Assembly: GCF_017614965.1 (NCBI RefSeq)
Contig: NZ_WVUG01000048.1
Coordinates: forward strand, 1 to 40,286
From: Streptomyces griseorubiginosus
GTDB taxonomy: Bacteria; Actinomycetota; Actinomycetes; Streptomycetales; Streptomycetaceae
Reading direction: 5' to 3'
DNA length: 40,286 nt
Shown here: in pieces, positions 1 through 11,699 of the stretch
How the letters are laid out: the number at the start of each line of letters is the position of its first letter
How positions within the stretch are numbered: the stretch's first letter is position 1
The notes under the pieces: model-generated
Told to the model about the DNA's origin: nothing
Database searches by the model: none
The model's input: only the letters and a program-made list of their open reading frames with translations
Position numbers and translations under genes: made by a program

Positions 1-3242
<3,242 letters not shown>

Positions 3243-3314
3243 TATCGGCATTACCTTTGGTGGGACAGGCCCGTCACCCGGGTCTGTCCCACCGGTGCTG
3301 TCCAAGGGCTGGAG

Positions 3315-4931
3315 ATGGACGTCAACGGCAAACTGACAGGCACGACCGTGCTGGTCGTGGATGACGTGGCCGCGAGCCGGTATGCCATGGGCACCGTGCT
3401 GCGGCGCGCCGGCCACGAGGTCGTCGCGGTCGCCAGCGGCTCCGAGGCGCTGGCCGAGATCGACGTACGGCTGCGCAAGGGCACCCTGCCCGACGTGGCC
3501 CTGGTCGACGTGCACCTGCCCGACATGAGCGGCTTCGAACTGTGCCGCCGGCTCAAGGACCGGCCGCACATGGCCGGGCTGCCGGTCGTGCACTTCTCGG
3601 CCCTGTCCGTGGCCCCGACCGACCGCTGCGAGGGCCTGGACGCGGGCGCCGAGGCCTATCTGACGGTGCCCGCGGAGCCCGAGGAGATCGAGGCGGTGGT
3701 GCGCTCCGCGGTCCGCGCGGCCCGGCTGCGCGCCGACGACCAGGCGCTGGTACGGCGGCTGCAGCTGCTGTCGGAGACGATCGTGACCATCCAGGCCGCC
3801 CGCTCCCTGCGGGAACTCGCCGAGGTGGCCGCCGACGGTGCCGCGCGGCTGATCGGCTGCCCGGCCGCGGTGTTCGTGCTCGACCAGGACGACGAGCTCT
3901 ACCGGGGCCTGTCCCGGGACCGCACCGCCCTCGCCCTGCCCGACGAGGGCGCCCACCGGGCCGTGGCGGGCCTGCTGCGCCGGCTGACCCGGGGACAGGC
4001 GGGGGTGCAGATCACCACCGTTCCCGCCCCGCTGTGGCCCACCGGGTTCTTCCGGCCCGGCGTGCAGCACGACGCCCGCCTCGCGCTCGTGCTCACCCAG
4101 GACGGCAAGGCGCCGGTGTGCCTGGCCACGCCCACCCGCGGGCTGCGCCGGGTCAGCCCCGAGGGCGAGGCACTGCTGGCCCAGCTCGCCCAGGCCACCG
4201 CGCTGGCCGCCGAACCGCTGCTGATGTACCAGGTGGAGCGGCATGTCGCGCTCACCCTGCAGCACAGCTTCCTGCCGCAACGGCTGCCCGAGCTGCCTGG
4301 CGTGGACCTCGCGGTCCGCTATGTGCCGGCGTCCAGCGACACCGAGATCGGCGGCGACTTCTACGCCGCGCTGCGGGTCGACGGCGGCGTCCTCACCGCC
4401 GTCGGGGACGTCGTGGGGCACTCGCTGGACGCGGCGACCGTCATGGTCGAGCTGCGGCACGCGCTGCGCGCCTACTGCGTCGACGAGAGCGACCCCGCCG
4501 TGCTCGCCGAGCGGCTCGACCGGGTGCTCCAGCGCTACCACGCCGAGGTCACCGCCACGGTGTGCCTGGCGCTGATCGACCCGGCCAGCGGGCGGGCCCG
4601 GATCGCCAACGCCGGGCATGTGCCGCCGCTGATCCTCGGGGCGGGCGGCAGCGCCGAGTACGTCAAGGCGTCCGGTCCGCTGCTCGGCGTGGGGCTGCCC
4701 CATCCGCCGCCCACCGAGCTGCTCCTGGAGCCCACCGACCGGCTCCTGATGATCACCGACGGTCTGATCGAGACCCGCGGCACCGACCTCACCGACTCCA
4801 TGGAGCACCTGCGCGCCGCCGCCGTGGGCGCCCTGCCCGGCCTGGACGCCCTGTGCGACACCCTGCTGGCCTCCTTCGGCCACGACCGCGAGGACGACAT
4901 CGCCATGCTCGCCCTCCAGCTGAGGAACTAG
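3315..4931 (+). CDS. fused receiver-GAF-like-SpoIIE (PP2C) protein serine phosphatase
   Basis: A 538-residue signalling phosphatase, probably acting on an anti-sigma-factor antagonist. Residues 1-130 form a response-regulator receiver (acidic pair D16-D17, phosphoacceptor D65 in LVDVHLPD, S95). About 145-320 looks like a GAF-type sensory region. About 325-538 is a SpoIIE/PP2C domain with IGGDFY, GDVVGH, NAGHVPPL and the C-terminal DDIAML metal-binding motif. The receiver is unusual: the conserved Lys-Pro at the end of beta-5 is replaced by Val-Pro (YLTVPAEP, V118), so normal phosphorylation switching may be altered. It lies 72 bases after the pullulanase stop, with a GGAG ribosome site about 5 bases before the ATG. 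No partner anti-sigma gene is nearby, so the target is unknown. Confidence 0.9.
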   Translation: MDVNGKLTGTTVLVVDDVAASRYAMGTVLRRAGHEVVAVASGSEALAEIDVRLRKGTLPDVALVDVHLPDMSGFELCRRLKDRPHMAGLPVVHFSALSVAPTDRCEGLDAGAEAYLTVPAEPEEIEAVVRSAVRAARLRADDQALVRRLQLLSETIVTIQAARSLRELAEVAADGAARLIGCPAAVFVLDQDDELYRGLSRDRTALALPDEGAHRAVAGLLRRLTRGQAGVQITTVPAPLWPTGFFRPGVQHDARLALVLTQDGKAPVCLATPTRGLRRVSPEGEALLAQLAQATALAAEPLLMYQVERHVALTLQHSFLPQRLPELPGVDLAVRYVPASSDTEIGGDFYAALRVDGGVLTAVGDVVGHSLDAATVMVELRHALRAYCVDESDPAVLAERLDRVLQRYHAEVTATVCLALIDPASGRARIANAGHVPPLILGAGGSAEYVKASGPLLGVGLPHPPPTELLLEPTDRLLMITDGLIETRGTDLTDSMEHLRAAAVGALPGLDALCDTLLASFGHDREDDIAMLALQLRN

Positions 4932-4966
4932 GGTGAGCCGGTAGCCGCCGTAGAACAGGAGTGCCC

Positions 4967-5326
4967 ATGCCGCAGATCACCGTCGACCACTCGAAAACGA
5001 TCTCGTTCGACCGGGAGGGCTTCGCGCTGGACCTGCATCACGCGCTCGTGGAGATCGCCGCCGCCAAGCCCGAGGCCTGCAAGACGCAGTTCCGGGCGTC
5101 CCAGGTCACCGCGTTCGGCTACGAGGACCCCTCCGACCTCGGTCACGGCGTCGTGCACGTCACCATCGGGCTGCTCGCCGGCCGCACCGACGAGACCAAG
5201 GCGCGACTGACCGAGGCCGTGCTGGAGCTGCTGAAGAAGCACGTCGAGGACGACGGCCACGGCACCCTGCACGCCTCCGCCGAGGTACGCGACCTCGATC
5301 CCTCCTACCGCAAGTTCGAGCGCTGA
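4967..5326 (+). CDS. 5-carboxymethyl-2-hydroxymuconate delta-isomerase family protein
   Basis: A 119-residue tautomerase-superfamily protein related to HpaF/HpcD, which isomerises 5-carboxymethyl-2-hydroxymuconate in homoprotocatechuate breakdown. The start is chosen at ATG 4967 rather than the in-frame GTG at 4961: AGGA at 4957-4960 is well spaced from 4967, and this start places Pro directly after Met, as needed for the catalytic N-terminal proline of this fold (MPQITVDHS). No other homoprotocatechuate genes are near, so the substrate in this organism is uncertain. It starts 35 bases after the phosphatase stop and may be cotranscribed with it. It converges on the TetR gene. Confidence 0.85.
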   Translation: MPQITVDHSKTISFDREGFALDLHHALVEIAAAKPEACKTQFRASQVTAFGYEDPSDLGHGVVHVTIGLLAGRTDETKARLTEAVLELLKKHVEDDGHGTLHASAEVRDLDPSYRKFER

Positions 5327-5351
5327 GGCCGGCTCCGGTCCCGGGCCCTCC

Positions 5352-6041
5352 TCAGGACGCCAGGGCGAGCAGCCGGGCGACCAGGTCCGCGAAGGGCCCG
5401 TCGGCCGGCTCGTCCTTGACCATCTTGCGCAGCAGCGCGCCCATCTCGTCGTCGTAGGCGGCGCTCACCGCGGCCAGCGCGGCGAAGTCGTGCACCAGCT
5501 GCGCCTCCAGCTCGGCGCGCGGGATGCGCCGGCCGTCCAGCCAGATCAGCGCGGTCGACTCGGCCAGCGAGATCCAGGACCGGACGACCAGTTCCAGCCG
5601 CGCGGGCGGGTCCTCCACGCCCAGATGCGAAAGGATCTGGTCATACGCGGCCTGCCGTACGGCGTCGATGAGCGCGTTCGTGTTGGAGGAGCCGACCGCC
5701 GGCCCGCCGCGCATCAACGCCGAGAAACCGGGCCCGTGTTCGTCCACGAAGTCGAAGAAGCGGTGCATCGCACGCAGCAGCCGCGCCCCCAGCGGACCCT
5801 GGTGCGGCTCCCTGAACCGGCCCGCCAGATCGTCCGCCGCACGCCTCAACGCGGCCTCGTACAGGCTGAGTTTGCCGGGGAAGTAGTGGTAGACCAGCGG
5901 CCGGGAGATGCCCGCGGCGGCTGCTATCTCGTCGATGGAGACGTCGTCGGGAGATCTCTGGCTGAACAGTTCGAGGGCGACGCCGATCAACTGCTGCCGC
6001 CGCTCCTCGACTCCCATTCTGCGGCGTACTCCGGTGGTCAT
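5352..6041 (-). CDS. TetR/AcrR family transcriptional regulator
   Basis: A 229-residue one-component repressor. The N-terminal TetR helix-turn-helix occupies about residues 12-60: ALELFSQRS, then DDVSIDEIAAAAGIS and RPLVYHYFPGK. The C-terminal ligand domain is long and matches no inducer class I can name. The start ATG at 6041 has the hexamer TAAGGT six bases upstream, so the gene may be transcribed as a leaderless message. The palindrome CCGATCGG just upstream of that hexamer, and a wider GAACACC/GGTGTTC inverted repeat, would suit autoregulation. The gene converges on the isomerase gene. Its target is not evident from context. Confidence 0.88.
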   Translation of the reverse strand: MTTGVRRRMGVEERRQQLIGVALELFSQRSPDDVSIDEIAAAAGISRPLVYHYFPGKLSLYEAALRRAADDLAGRFREPHQGPLGARLLRAMHRFFDFVDEHGPGFSALMRGGPAVGSSNTNALIDAVRQAAYDQILSHLGVEDPPARLELVVRSWISLAESTALIWLDGRRIPRAELEAQLVHDFAALAAVSAAYDDEMGALLRKMVKDEPADGPFADLVARLLALAS

Positions 6042-6043
6042 AC

Positions 6044-6099
6044 GAACACCTTACCGATCGGATCCGGCCCCGAACGGACGGGACCGGCCAAGGGTGTTC
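6044..6099. promoter_or_regulatory. candidate operator region of the TetR gene
   Basis: GAACACC (6044-6050) and GGTGTTC (6093-6099) form a 7-bp inverted repeat around a 42-base interval. The 8-bp palindrome CCGATCGG lies at 6054-6061. The left arm overlaps TAAGGT (6048-6053, minus strand), a probable -10 hexamer for the leaderless TetR gene. Binding here would block transcription. Inferred only from position and symmetry. Confidence 0.35.
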
Positions 6100-6178
6100 A
6101 CATCTGCGCGGCTGCGTGAGCCGATGGCGAGAGCACCCTCGGACCCGAACTCCGATGGTGTCGACGGGCGTTGACCGG

Positions 6179-8101
6179 TCAGCCGAGCCCGCTCAGCACT
6201 CGTCCGTCCGTCAGGGTGGCCTTCAGCTCGGCCCGCGCGCCCGGGCGGGCCCGCACGACCAGCGACCTCCCCTGGGCCGAACCCGTGATCCCGCCGGACG
6301 CGCCGATCGACGCCGTGCCCTCGCTGCCCGCCGCGAGCAGATACCAGTGCCCCGCCTCCGACTTCCACAGCACCCCGGCGAGCACATGCGGATCCTTCGT
6401 GCCGCACGCCGGCGAGTTCTCGGCCTTCGCCGCGACCGCCCCGTACGTCCCGCCCGGCGTGCGGAACTGGGCCAGCACCCGCGGGCCGGCGCCGCTCCAC
6501 GTCTCGGCCCGGGTGCACACCCAGTCCGCCGAACCGCTCGCCTCGGGCAGCGCCTGGGCGGCGTACGTCCAGGCGTTGACACCGCGCACCCCGGCCGACC
6601 GCATCGCCGACAGCGAGCAGGCGTACGGCGCCCAGGCGCGCAGCCCCTCCGCACCGGAGGCGTCACGCATCGCGCCGGGCCGCCCGGTGGTGAGGCGGGC
6701 CGGGACCAGTTCCCCGAGGTCGGTGAGCAGATGCGTGCCCGTGTCGTCGGTCAGCTGCAGCACGTTCCACGAGGTGCAGGTACCGGTCTGCTGGGCGGCA
6801 CTGGCCAGGGGTGAGGTGATGCCCCCGGTGAGGCCGAGGTCCATGGCACCGGCGCCGGGCTTGAGCAGGTCCCGCTCGGCGGCCCGGGTCACCCAGGGCG
6901 CCGTCAGATAGCGGACGTTGCCGTCGGCCCGGCCCAGCACCAGCGCGCTCGCCTCGGTCCGGTCCGCTCCGTCGACCCGCGCGAAGTCGAGCGCGGCGCC
7001 CTTGGTGCCGTCCTTCGGCTCGGCGTAACGGGCGATGCGCAGCCCGTCGTACAGGATCACCACCCGCGCGCCGTCGATGTTCCCCGCGTACAGCAGCTGC
7101 GGCGGGCCGGCGGGGCCGCCGGAGGGGGTGTCGGGTGTCGCGGAGACCTGGACGTGCTCGCTGGGGCGGGCCCAGACGGCGAGGGCACGGCGCAGCAGCG
7201 GCTTGTCGCCGGTGAGGTCGCCGCGGGCCGGCCAGACGGAGAAGTCCGTGCGGGTCGAGGACTGCCAGGCGGTGGGCGGGACGCGGAGGAGCTTGGCCGG
7301 ATCGAGGGCGGCCTCGGCGGCCGGGTTCTGCGCGTAGGCGGGAGCGGCGGCGCCGTCGGGACCCCAGCCGCCGCCGGGCAGGGCGAGCAGCGCCCCGCAC
7401 ACCGCGAGGGCCGCGGCGGCGGCGAGCGCGGCCCGGGTGTGCTGGCGGCGCCGCATCAGGTCGGTGGGCCGCGCGTGCAGCGAACACGGGTCGAACTCGG
7501 GGGAGCCCAGGTGGGGATGGTGTGCCGCCGGGATCTCGTCGGCCTCGTCCAGCGCCTCGTCCACGTCCGCGCAGCCGGCCGCCGTGAGGATCGCCCGGAC
7601 GTCGCCGTCGGGGAGTTTTTCCAGGCCGCGCAGGACATAGGCGGCGCGGCCCGGGCCGGACAGCGTCGACAGCCGCTGGTCCAGGGCGAGTTCGTCGGCG
7701 CCGCCCGAGCGGGGGAACAGGCGCAGGCCCCACACCTGGGGGAGCAGCGGCGGCAGCTGGGAGCGCTTCGGCCACGCGGTGAACCTGAGCGGGAGGCCCG
7801 CTTCCAGCGCGGTGCGCAGCACCTGGAGCCGGACGAAGGCGTAGCCCGGGTCGCCGTCCCGGCCCTTGGACTGGGCCGGGATCACGGGTGCCGAGGCCCT
7901 GCCCCTGGGCAGGGCGCGCTGGACCAGCGCATGGGCGGTCACCACGCGCCGGTTGCGGCCCAGGCTCGGCGGCAGCACCAGGTAGGCGAGCCGGACCAGC
8001 CGGGGGTAGTGCTCGACGAGCGCGGCCTCGGCCTGCTCGACGTCGACGACCGGCTCTGCGGAGGACGGTGCGGGGTGCGGGGCGACATCCTGTGACTGCA
8101 C
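6179..8101 (-). CDS. single-pass membrane protein with sigma-70-like N-terminal region
   Basis: A 640-residue protein of unknown function. Residues about 24-190 resemble a degenerate ECF sigma factor: AEAALVEHYPRLVRLAYLVL is like region 2, and LSTLSGPGRAAYVLRGLEKL with the helix after it is like region 4. A membrane helix follows at about 222-243 (ALAAAAALAVCGALLAL). The remaining 400 residues, rich in Gly, Ala and Pro, would then be outside the cell. The motifs needed for promoter recognition are not obvious, so it may be a sensor or a sequestration protein rather than a sigma factor. The start is the GTG at 8101; there is no clear ribosome site, so the start could be further in. No anti-sigma gene is adjacent. 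Confidence 0.75.
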   Translation of the reverse strand: MQSQDVAPHPAPSSAEPVVDVEQAEAALVEHYPRLVRLAYLVLPPSLGRNRRVVTAHALVQRALPRGRASAPVIPAQSKGRDGDPGYAFVRLQVLRTALEAGLPLRFTAWPKRSQLPPLLPQVWGLRLFPRSGGADELALDQRLSTLSGPGRAAYVLRGLEKLPDGDVRAILTAAGCADVDEALDEADEIPAAHHPHLGSPEFDPCSLHARPTDLMRRRQHTRAALAAAAALAVCGALLALPGGGWGPDGAAAPAYAQNPAAEAALDPAKLLRVPPTAWQSSTRTDFSVWPARGDLTGDKPLLRRALAVWARPSEHVQVSATPDTPSGGPAGPPQLLYAGNIDGARVVILYDGLRIARYAEPKDGTKGAALDFARVDGADRTEASALVLGRADGNVRYLTAPWVTRAAERDLLKPGAGAMDLGLTGGITSPLASAAQQTGTCTSWNVLQLTDDTGTHLLTDLGELVPARLTTGRPGAMRDASGAEGLRAWAPYACSLSAMRSAGVRGVNAWTYAAQALPEASGSADWVCTRAETWSGAGPRVLAQFRTPGGTYGAVAAKAENSPACGTKDPHVLAGVLWKSEAGHWYLLAAGSEGTASIGASGGITGSAQGRSLVVRARPGARAELKATLTDGRVLSGLG

Positions 8102-8150
8102 GTTCAGCAGAACGAGCGAATCGTCGGATGGTCACCGCCACCCGGGGGAC

Positions 8151-8660
8151 TCACTCCCCGGGTTCGACCAGCAGCCGCGCGTAGTTCGCCATCGAGCGCT
8201 GGTAGCGCGGCAGATGGGGGGCGAGGGCGCCCAGCACGAGGGAGAGGCCCTCGCGGTCCCGGCCGAGACTGGACAGGCACAGCGCCAGACACGCTCGTAC
8301 CGCGTCGTCCAACTCGTCCGACGGGCCGTCCAGTTCGGGGGTCAGCAGCTTGACGCCCTCCTCGGCCTGACCGATGTTGCGCAGCGAACTGGACAGCTGG
8401 ATCTTGGCCCGCCTGCCCTTGTAACGGCTGACCTCGCTCAGCCCCCGGTCCAGCGCCTCCCGGTACAGCGGCACTGCCTTGTCCGAGTGGCCGGTCGAGT
8501 CCCAGGCGCAGGCCCGCTCGAAGAGCCCCAGCGGGCTGTCCTCGGGCAGCTCGGCGGCGAGCGCGTCGATCACGGCACGGAAGTCCCCGGCGTCGTCCTC
8601 CGCGTAGTCGTCGAAGGCGGCCCAAGCGGCGGCCACGCGATCTTCCCAGTCCTGATTCAC
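8151..8660 (-). CDS. tetratricopeptide-repeat protein
   Basis: A 169-residue, probably cytoplasmic protein beginning VNQDWEDRVAAAW. It contains TPR-like helical pairs: GLFERACAWDSTGHSDKAVP then LYREALDRGL, and LSSSLRNIGQAEEGVKLL. It ends in a well-conserved-looking stretch, HLPRYQRSMANYA. It likely serves as a protein-protein adaptor; no partner is named by the context. I chose GTG 8660 because the upstream frame is not protein-like and codon bias begins there. There is no strong ribosome site. The gene is divergent from the lipoprotein gene, with a 121-base intergenic region. Confidence 0.75.
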   Translation of the reverse strand: MNQDWEDRVAAAWAAFDDYAEDDAGDFRAVIDALAAELPEDSPLGLFERACAWDSTGHSDKAVPLYREALDRGLSEVSRYKGRRAKIQLSSSLRNIGQAEEGVKLLTPELDGPSDELDDAVRACLALCLSSLGRDREGLSLVLGALAPHLPRYQRSMANYARLLVEPGE

Positions 8661-8781
8661 GGACCGTACTTTCGCACACCCGTACCCTGACTCCCACCGG
8701 ATTTGAGCACCCGGCCCCCCGCAGCCGTATGGAAGGGAACGGGCTCTTGGGCCCAGATGGCAGAGCGACCCGGAGGAACAG

Positions 8782-9201
8782 ATGAGGTTGACCCGACCGA
8801 TGCTCGCCGTGGCCGGTGCCGCGGCCGCCCTGGCGCTGACGGGCTGCGGATCCGGAGACAGTGACGCGGCCGCGAAGGTGCCGGTCACCGCCACCGGCAG
8901 CCTGGAGAGCCTGGCCGCCAAGGCGAAGTGCAAGCCGGACATGCAGATCGACTCCGACGAGGTCCGCCAGGCCATCTGCAAGACCTCCGACGGCAAGTAC
9001 GTCTTCGCCACCTTCGCCACCGACCGCGGCCAGCGCGAGTGGATCAACGACGCGAAGGACTACGGCGGTTTCTACCTGGTGGGCCGCAAGTGGGTCGCCG
9101 TCGGCGAGGACAAGGTCGTCAAGGCGCTGCAGACCACGCTCGGCGGCGAGGAGGAGATCGGCACCGACCACAGCCAGCACGGCGGCAGCCACAGCGGCTG
9201 A
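8782..9201 (+). CDS. small secreted lipoprotein of unknown function
   Basis: A 139-residue protein with a clear lipoprotein signal peptide: basic MRLTRP, a hydrophobic core, and lipobox LTGC with the acylated Cys at about residue 22. The mature part is hydrophilic with no recognised domain; it contains two further cysteines (KAKCKPDM and AICKTSDG) that could form a disulphide. It ends in a His/Gly/Ser-rich tail (HSQHGGSHSG) that might bind metal. GGAGGA lies 5 bases before the ATG, so the start is well supported. A strong hairpin follows the stop. It is expected to be anchored to the outer face of the membrane. Confidence 0.82.
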   Translation: MRLTRPMLAVAGAAAALALTGCGSGDSDAAAKVPVTATGSLESLAAKAKCKPDMQIDSDEVRQAICKTSDGKYVFATFATDRGQREWINDAKDYGGFYLVGRKWVAVGEDKVVKALQTTLGGEEEIGTDHSQHGGSHSG

Positions 9202-9221
9202 ACCCCTGTTGCACACACCGG

Positions 9222-9255
9222 AAGGCCGGTGGCGGGAGATCCCGCCACCGGCCTT
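9222..9255. terminator. hairpin between convergent genes
   Basis: A perfect inverted repeat with 16-bp arms (AAGGCCGGTGGCGGGA and its complement) and almost no loop, followed by CTTCTT. It sits between the stop of the lipoprotein gene and the stop of the DUF1996 gene, so it can terminate both strands. Confidence 0.8.
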
Positions 9256-9281
9256 CTTCGGTCGGTCACACGCTCAGTGGG

Positions 9282-10856
9282 TCACTGGCACTGCCGGCCC
9301 TGGTTGATGCAGTTGGCGATGGTGTTCGCCAGGTTGTTCTTGAAGACCGCGATGAAGTCGTCGTGGTCCGTGGCCGCCTTGTGCAGCTGGTCCGGGAAGC
9401 CGTCCACCGCGTAGGCGTTCTTCACCTGGCCGTTCTGCAGGACCGGCGGGTTGATCTTGTACACCAGGCGCATCGTCAGCTGCGGGATCGCCTTGAAGCC
9501 GTTCTGGCAGTTGCCGTTGGCGTCGGCGAACGCGACGTGCGTCCGGTGGTTGGCGCTGTCGATGTTCTTGCCGTCCCAGCAGGACTGGAAGGCGAACGTG
9601 CGGACCACGTTGCTGCCCTGCGGGCAGATCGGGTACTGCGTCGTCAGCTGGACCTTGTTCTCGAAGCCGGTGCAGGACCAGTGCGCGTTGGCGTTCGCCA
9701 GACCGTTGGTGGTGGTCTTGGCGTCACCGGTGATGATGCGCAGGAACTGCGGCATCGCGGTGACCTTGCTGGTGGGCGAGCCGACGTACTTGATCTGCGC
9801 CTGGACGGGCGTCAGGATCTTGCCGACGTTGCCCTCCTTGCCGCCGCCGTCCCGGTTCTGGTCGAAGTCCTGCGTGCCGTCCTGGATACGCACGACCGGC
9901 CAGTAGTAGGCCGACAGGTCACCCTGGTTCTGGCAGCTGGTCTGGTCCTTGATCAACGAGTCGTTGGTCGCGAACGCGTCGACCTTCTGGTTGCCGACGT
10001 AGTCGTGCAGGTGGTGCGCGCCGTTGGTCACGCCGGGCGCCACGATGACGTTGTCGGTGTTGTGGTTCTTGTTCGCGTTGACACCGCACCGGGTGACGAA
10101 GGTGCCCCGCGAGGCGTTGCCATTGGCACGCGGCTTGGCGGCGACGTTCGGCTGGACCTTCGTGATGTCCACGAAGTCGGCCGCGACCGGACCGTTGCCG
10201 GCCTGACCGCCGATGTTCTGGGCGCCGCCTGCACCGGCGCTCGGGGTGGCCGAGGCCTGCCCGTTGCCCTGCTGCTGACCGCCGTTGTTCTGCTGGCCGC
10301 CGTTGTTCTGGCCACCGTTCTGCTGCTGACCACCGTTGTTCTGCTGGCCGCCGTTGTTGCCCTGGCCGGCCGTGGTCTGGTTGGTGGTCATCGTCGTGCA
10401 GGCGGCGAGGGCCTGGAGCCCGGCCGCGTCGACCTGGCCGCCGACACGCTGGATGTCGATGCGGATCCGGTCGAGGGTCGCGGCCCGCTTCTCCTTGAGG
10501 GGGCCGACGATCGCGTTCTGCACGAAGCTGGCGTCCTGCGTCTGCGCCTGACGCGTGGAGGCGAGCCGGGCGTAGGCCTCGGTGATCTGCTTGTCGAGGT
10601 TCGCCAGCTCCGTCGCCACGCCCTGCTGGGCCTTGGCCGGCACGTTCGTCAGCTTCTGGCCGACGTCCGGGCAGGCGATGGTCGCCACCGTCGCGGCGGC
10701 GGCCTTGGTCTGGTTCTGCCCCGAGTTGTTCGACTCGTGCGCCGAGGCGTAGAAGTTCGCCCAGATCAGCCCGCCCCCACCGAGCGCTAGGGCCGCCGAT
10801 GCGGCTATGGCCTTGGTGGCCAGCGGCGTACGGCGTTTTCGATTGTTGCGTCCCAT
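9282..10856 (-). CDS. secreted DUF1996 domain protein
   Basis: A 524-residue exported protein. A basic N-terminus (MGRNNRKRR) and hydrophobic helix (about 13-32) form a signal peptide or anchor. Residues about 60-155 are a helical region between two cysteines (IACPDV and LAACTT). About 165-200 is a Gln/Asn/Gly-rich low-complexity linker of QQNNGG units. The rest is a DUF1996 domain with paired His and Cys residues ([35 protein letters not shown]). DUF1996 proteins occur in actinobacteria and fungi and their role is not established. It lies 190 bases downstream of the response-regulator gene on the same strand, with a hairpin between. The architecture resembles the secreted protein at 16709-17413. 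Confidence 0.85.
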   Translation of the reverse strand: MGRNNRKRRTPLATKAIAASAALALGGGGLIWANFYASAHESNNSGQNQTKAAAATVATIACPDVGQKLTNVPAKAQQGVATELANLDKQITEAYARLASTRQAQTQDASFVQNAIVGPLKEKRAATLDRIRIDIQRVGGQVDAAGLQALAACTTMTTNQTTAGQGNNGGQQNNGGQQQNGGQNNGGQQNNGGQQQGNGQASATPSAGAGGAQNIGGQAGNGPVAADFVDITKVQPNVAAKPRANGNASRGTFVTRCGVNANKNHNTDNVIVAPGVTNGAHHLHDYVGNQKVDAFATNDSLIKDQTSCQNQGDLSAYYWPVVRIQDGTQDFDQNRDGGGKEGNVGKILTPVQAQIKYVGSPTSKVTAMPQFLRIITGDAKTTTNGLANANAHWSCTGFENKVQLTTQYPICPQGSNVVRTFAFQSCWDGKNIDSANHRTHVAFADANGNCQNGFKAIPQLTMRLVYKINPPVLQNGQVKNAYAVDGFPDQLHKAATDHDDFIAVFKNNLANTIANCINQGRQCQ

Positions 10857-10916
10857 GGAACTCCTCTGACTTCCTTGCGGGCTTGGCGGGGCATCGAGGC
10901 GCCCGACAGGAGTGAA

Positions 10917-10942
10917 GCGGCGCCCATTGATACGGGCGCCGC
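10917..10942 (-). terminator. hairpin after the response-regulator gene
   Basis: A 9-bp perfect stem (GCGGCGCCC and GGGCGCCGC) with an 8-base loop. It lies about 100 bases downstream of the response-regulator stop and about 60 bases upstream of the DUF1996 start. It may terminate the two-component operon, or attenuate read-through into the DUF1996 gene. Confidence 0.55.
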
Positions 10943-11045
10943 CTCAGGGGTGTTCAGCCACCCCACAAACAAATCAGAGGTTTACCAGTCCTTGGTGTCC
11001 CAACCACCGCCTGAGCAGCAGAAGTTACAGAGAATCGCCGGTTCC

Positions 11046-11699
11046 TCACCGGCCCTGGTCCAGATAGGCGAGGACGGCCAGAACGCGACGATTGTCGTCG
11101 TCCGACACCTCCAGGTCCAGTTTGGCGAAGATGTTGGAGGTGTGCTTGGCGATCGCCCGTTCTGTCACCACCAGCTGCCCGGCGATCGCCGCGTTGGACC
11201 GTCCCTGCGCCATCAGCTCCAGCACCTCCAGCTCGCGGGGGGTCAGCCGGGCCAGCGGCCGGTCGTCGGCGGCCCGCCGGGACAGCAGCTGCTGGATCAC
11301 CTGCGGATCCATCGCCGTACCGCCCGCCGCCACCCTGCGTACGGCGTCCACGAACTGCTCCGCGTCGAACACCCGGTCCTTGAGCAGATACCCCACCCCG
11401 CCGCTGCCGTCCGCCAGCAGCTCACGCGCGTACAGCTGCTCCACGTGCTGCGAGAGCACCAGCACCGGCAGCCCGGGCCTGCTCCGGCGCGCCTGGAACG
11501 CGCACTGCAGCCCCTCGTCGGTGTGGGTCGGCGGCAGCCGTACGTCGACCACGGCGACGTCCGGCTCAAGCTCGGCCAGCGCGCGGGTGAGCTCGGGGCC
11601 GGACTCGACGGCGGCGGCGATCTCGAAGTCGTGGGCCTCCAGGAGACGGACCAGTCCGTCCCGCAGCAGGAAGAGGTCTTCGGCTAGGACAACGCGCAA
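11046..11699 (-). CDS. NarL/LuxR-family response regulator
   Basis: A 217-residue DNA-binding response regulator. The receiver domain (1-115) carries the acidic pair E7-D8, phosphoacceptor D52 (VVDVRLPP), Ser83 and Lys107 (YLLKD). The LuxR-type helix-turn-helix is at about 150-200 (LTPRELEVLELMAQGRSN and the recognition helix near 180-192). It overlaps the 3' end of the kinase gene by 16 bases, so the two are translationally coupled and are almost certainly cognate partners. The target genes are unknown; the DUF1996 gene immediately downstream is the first one to consider. Confidence 0.92.
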   Translation of the reverse strand: MRVVLAEDLFLLRDGLVRLLEAHDFEIAAAVESGPELTRALAELEPDVAVVDVRLPPTHTDEGLQCAFQARRSRPGLPVLVLSQHVEQLYARELLADGSGGVGYLLKDRVFDAEQFVDAVRRVAAGGTAMDPQVIQQLLSRRAADDRPLARLTPRELEVLELMAQGRSNAAIAGQLVVTERAIAKHTSNIFAKLDLEVSDDDNRRVLAVLAYLDQGR

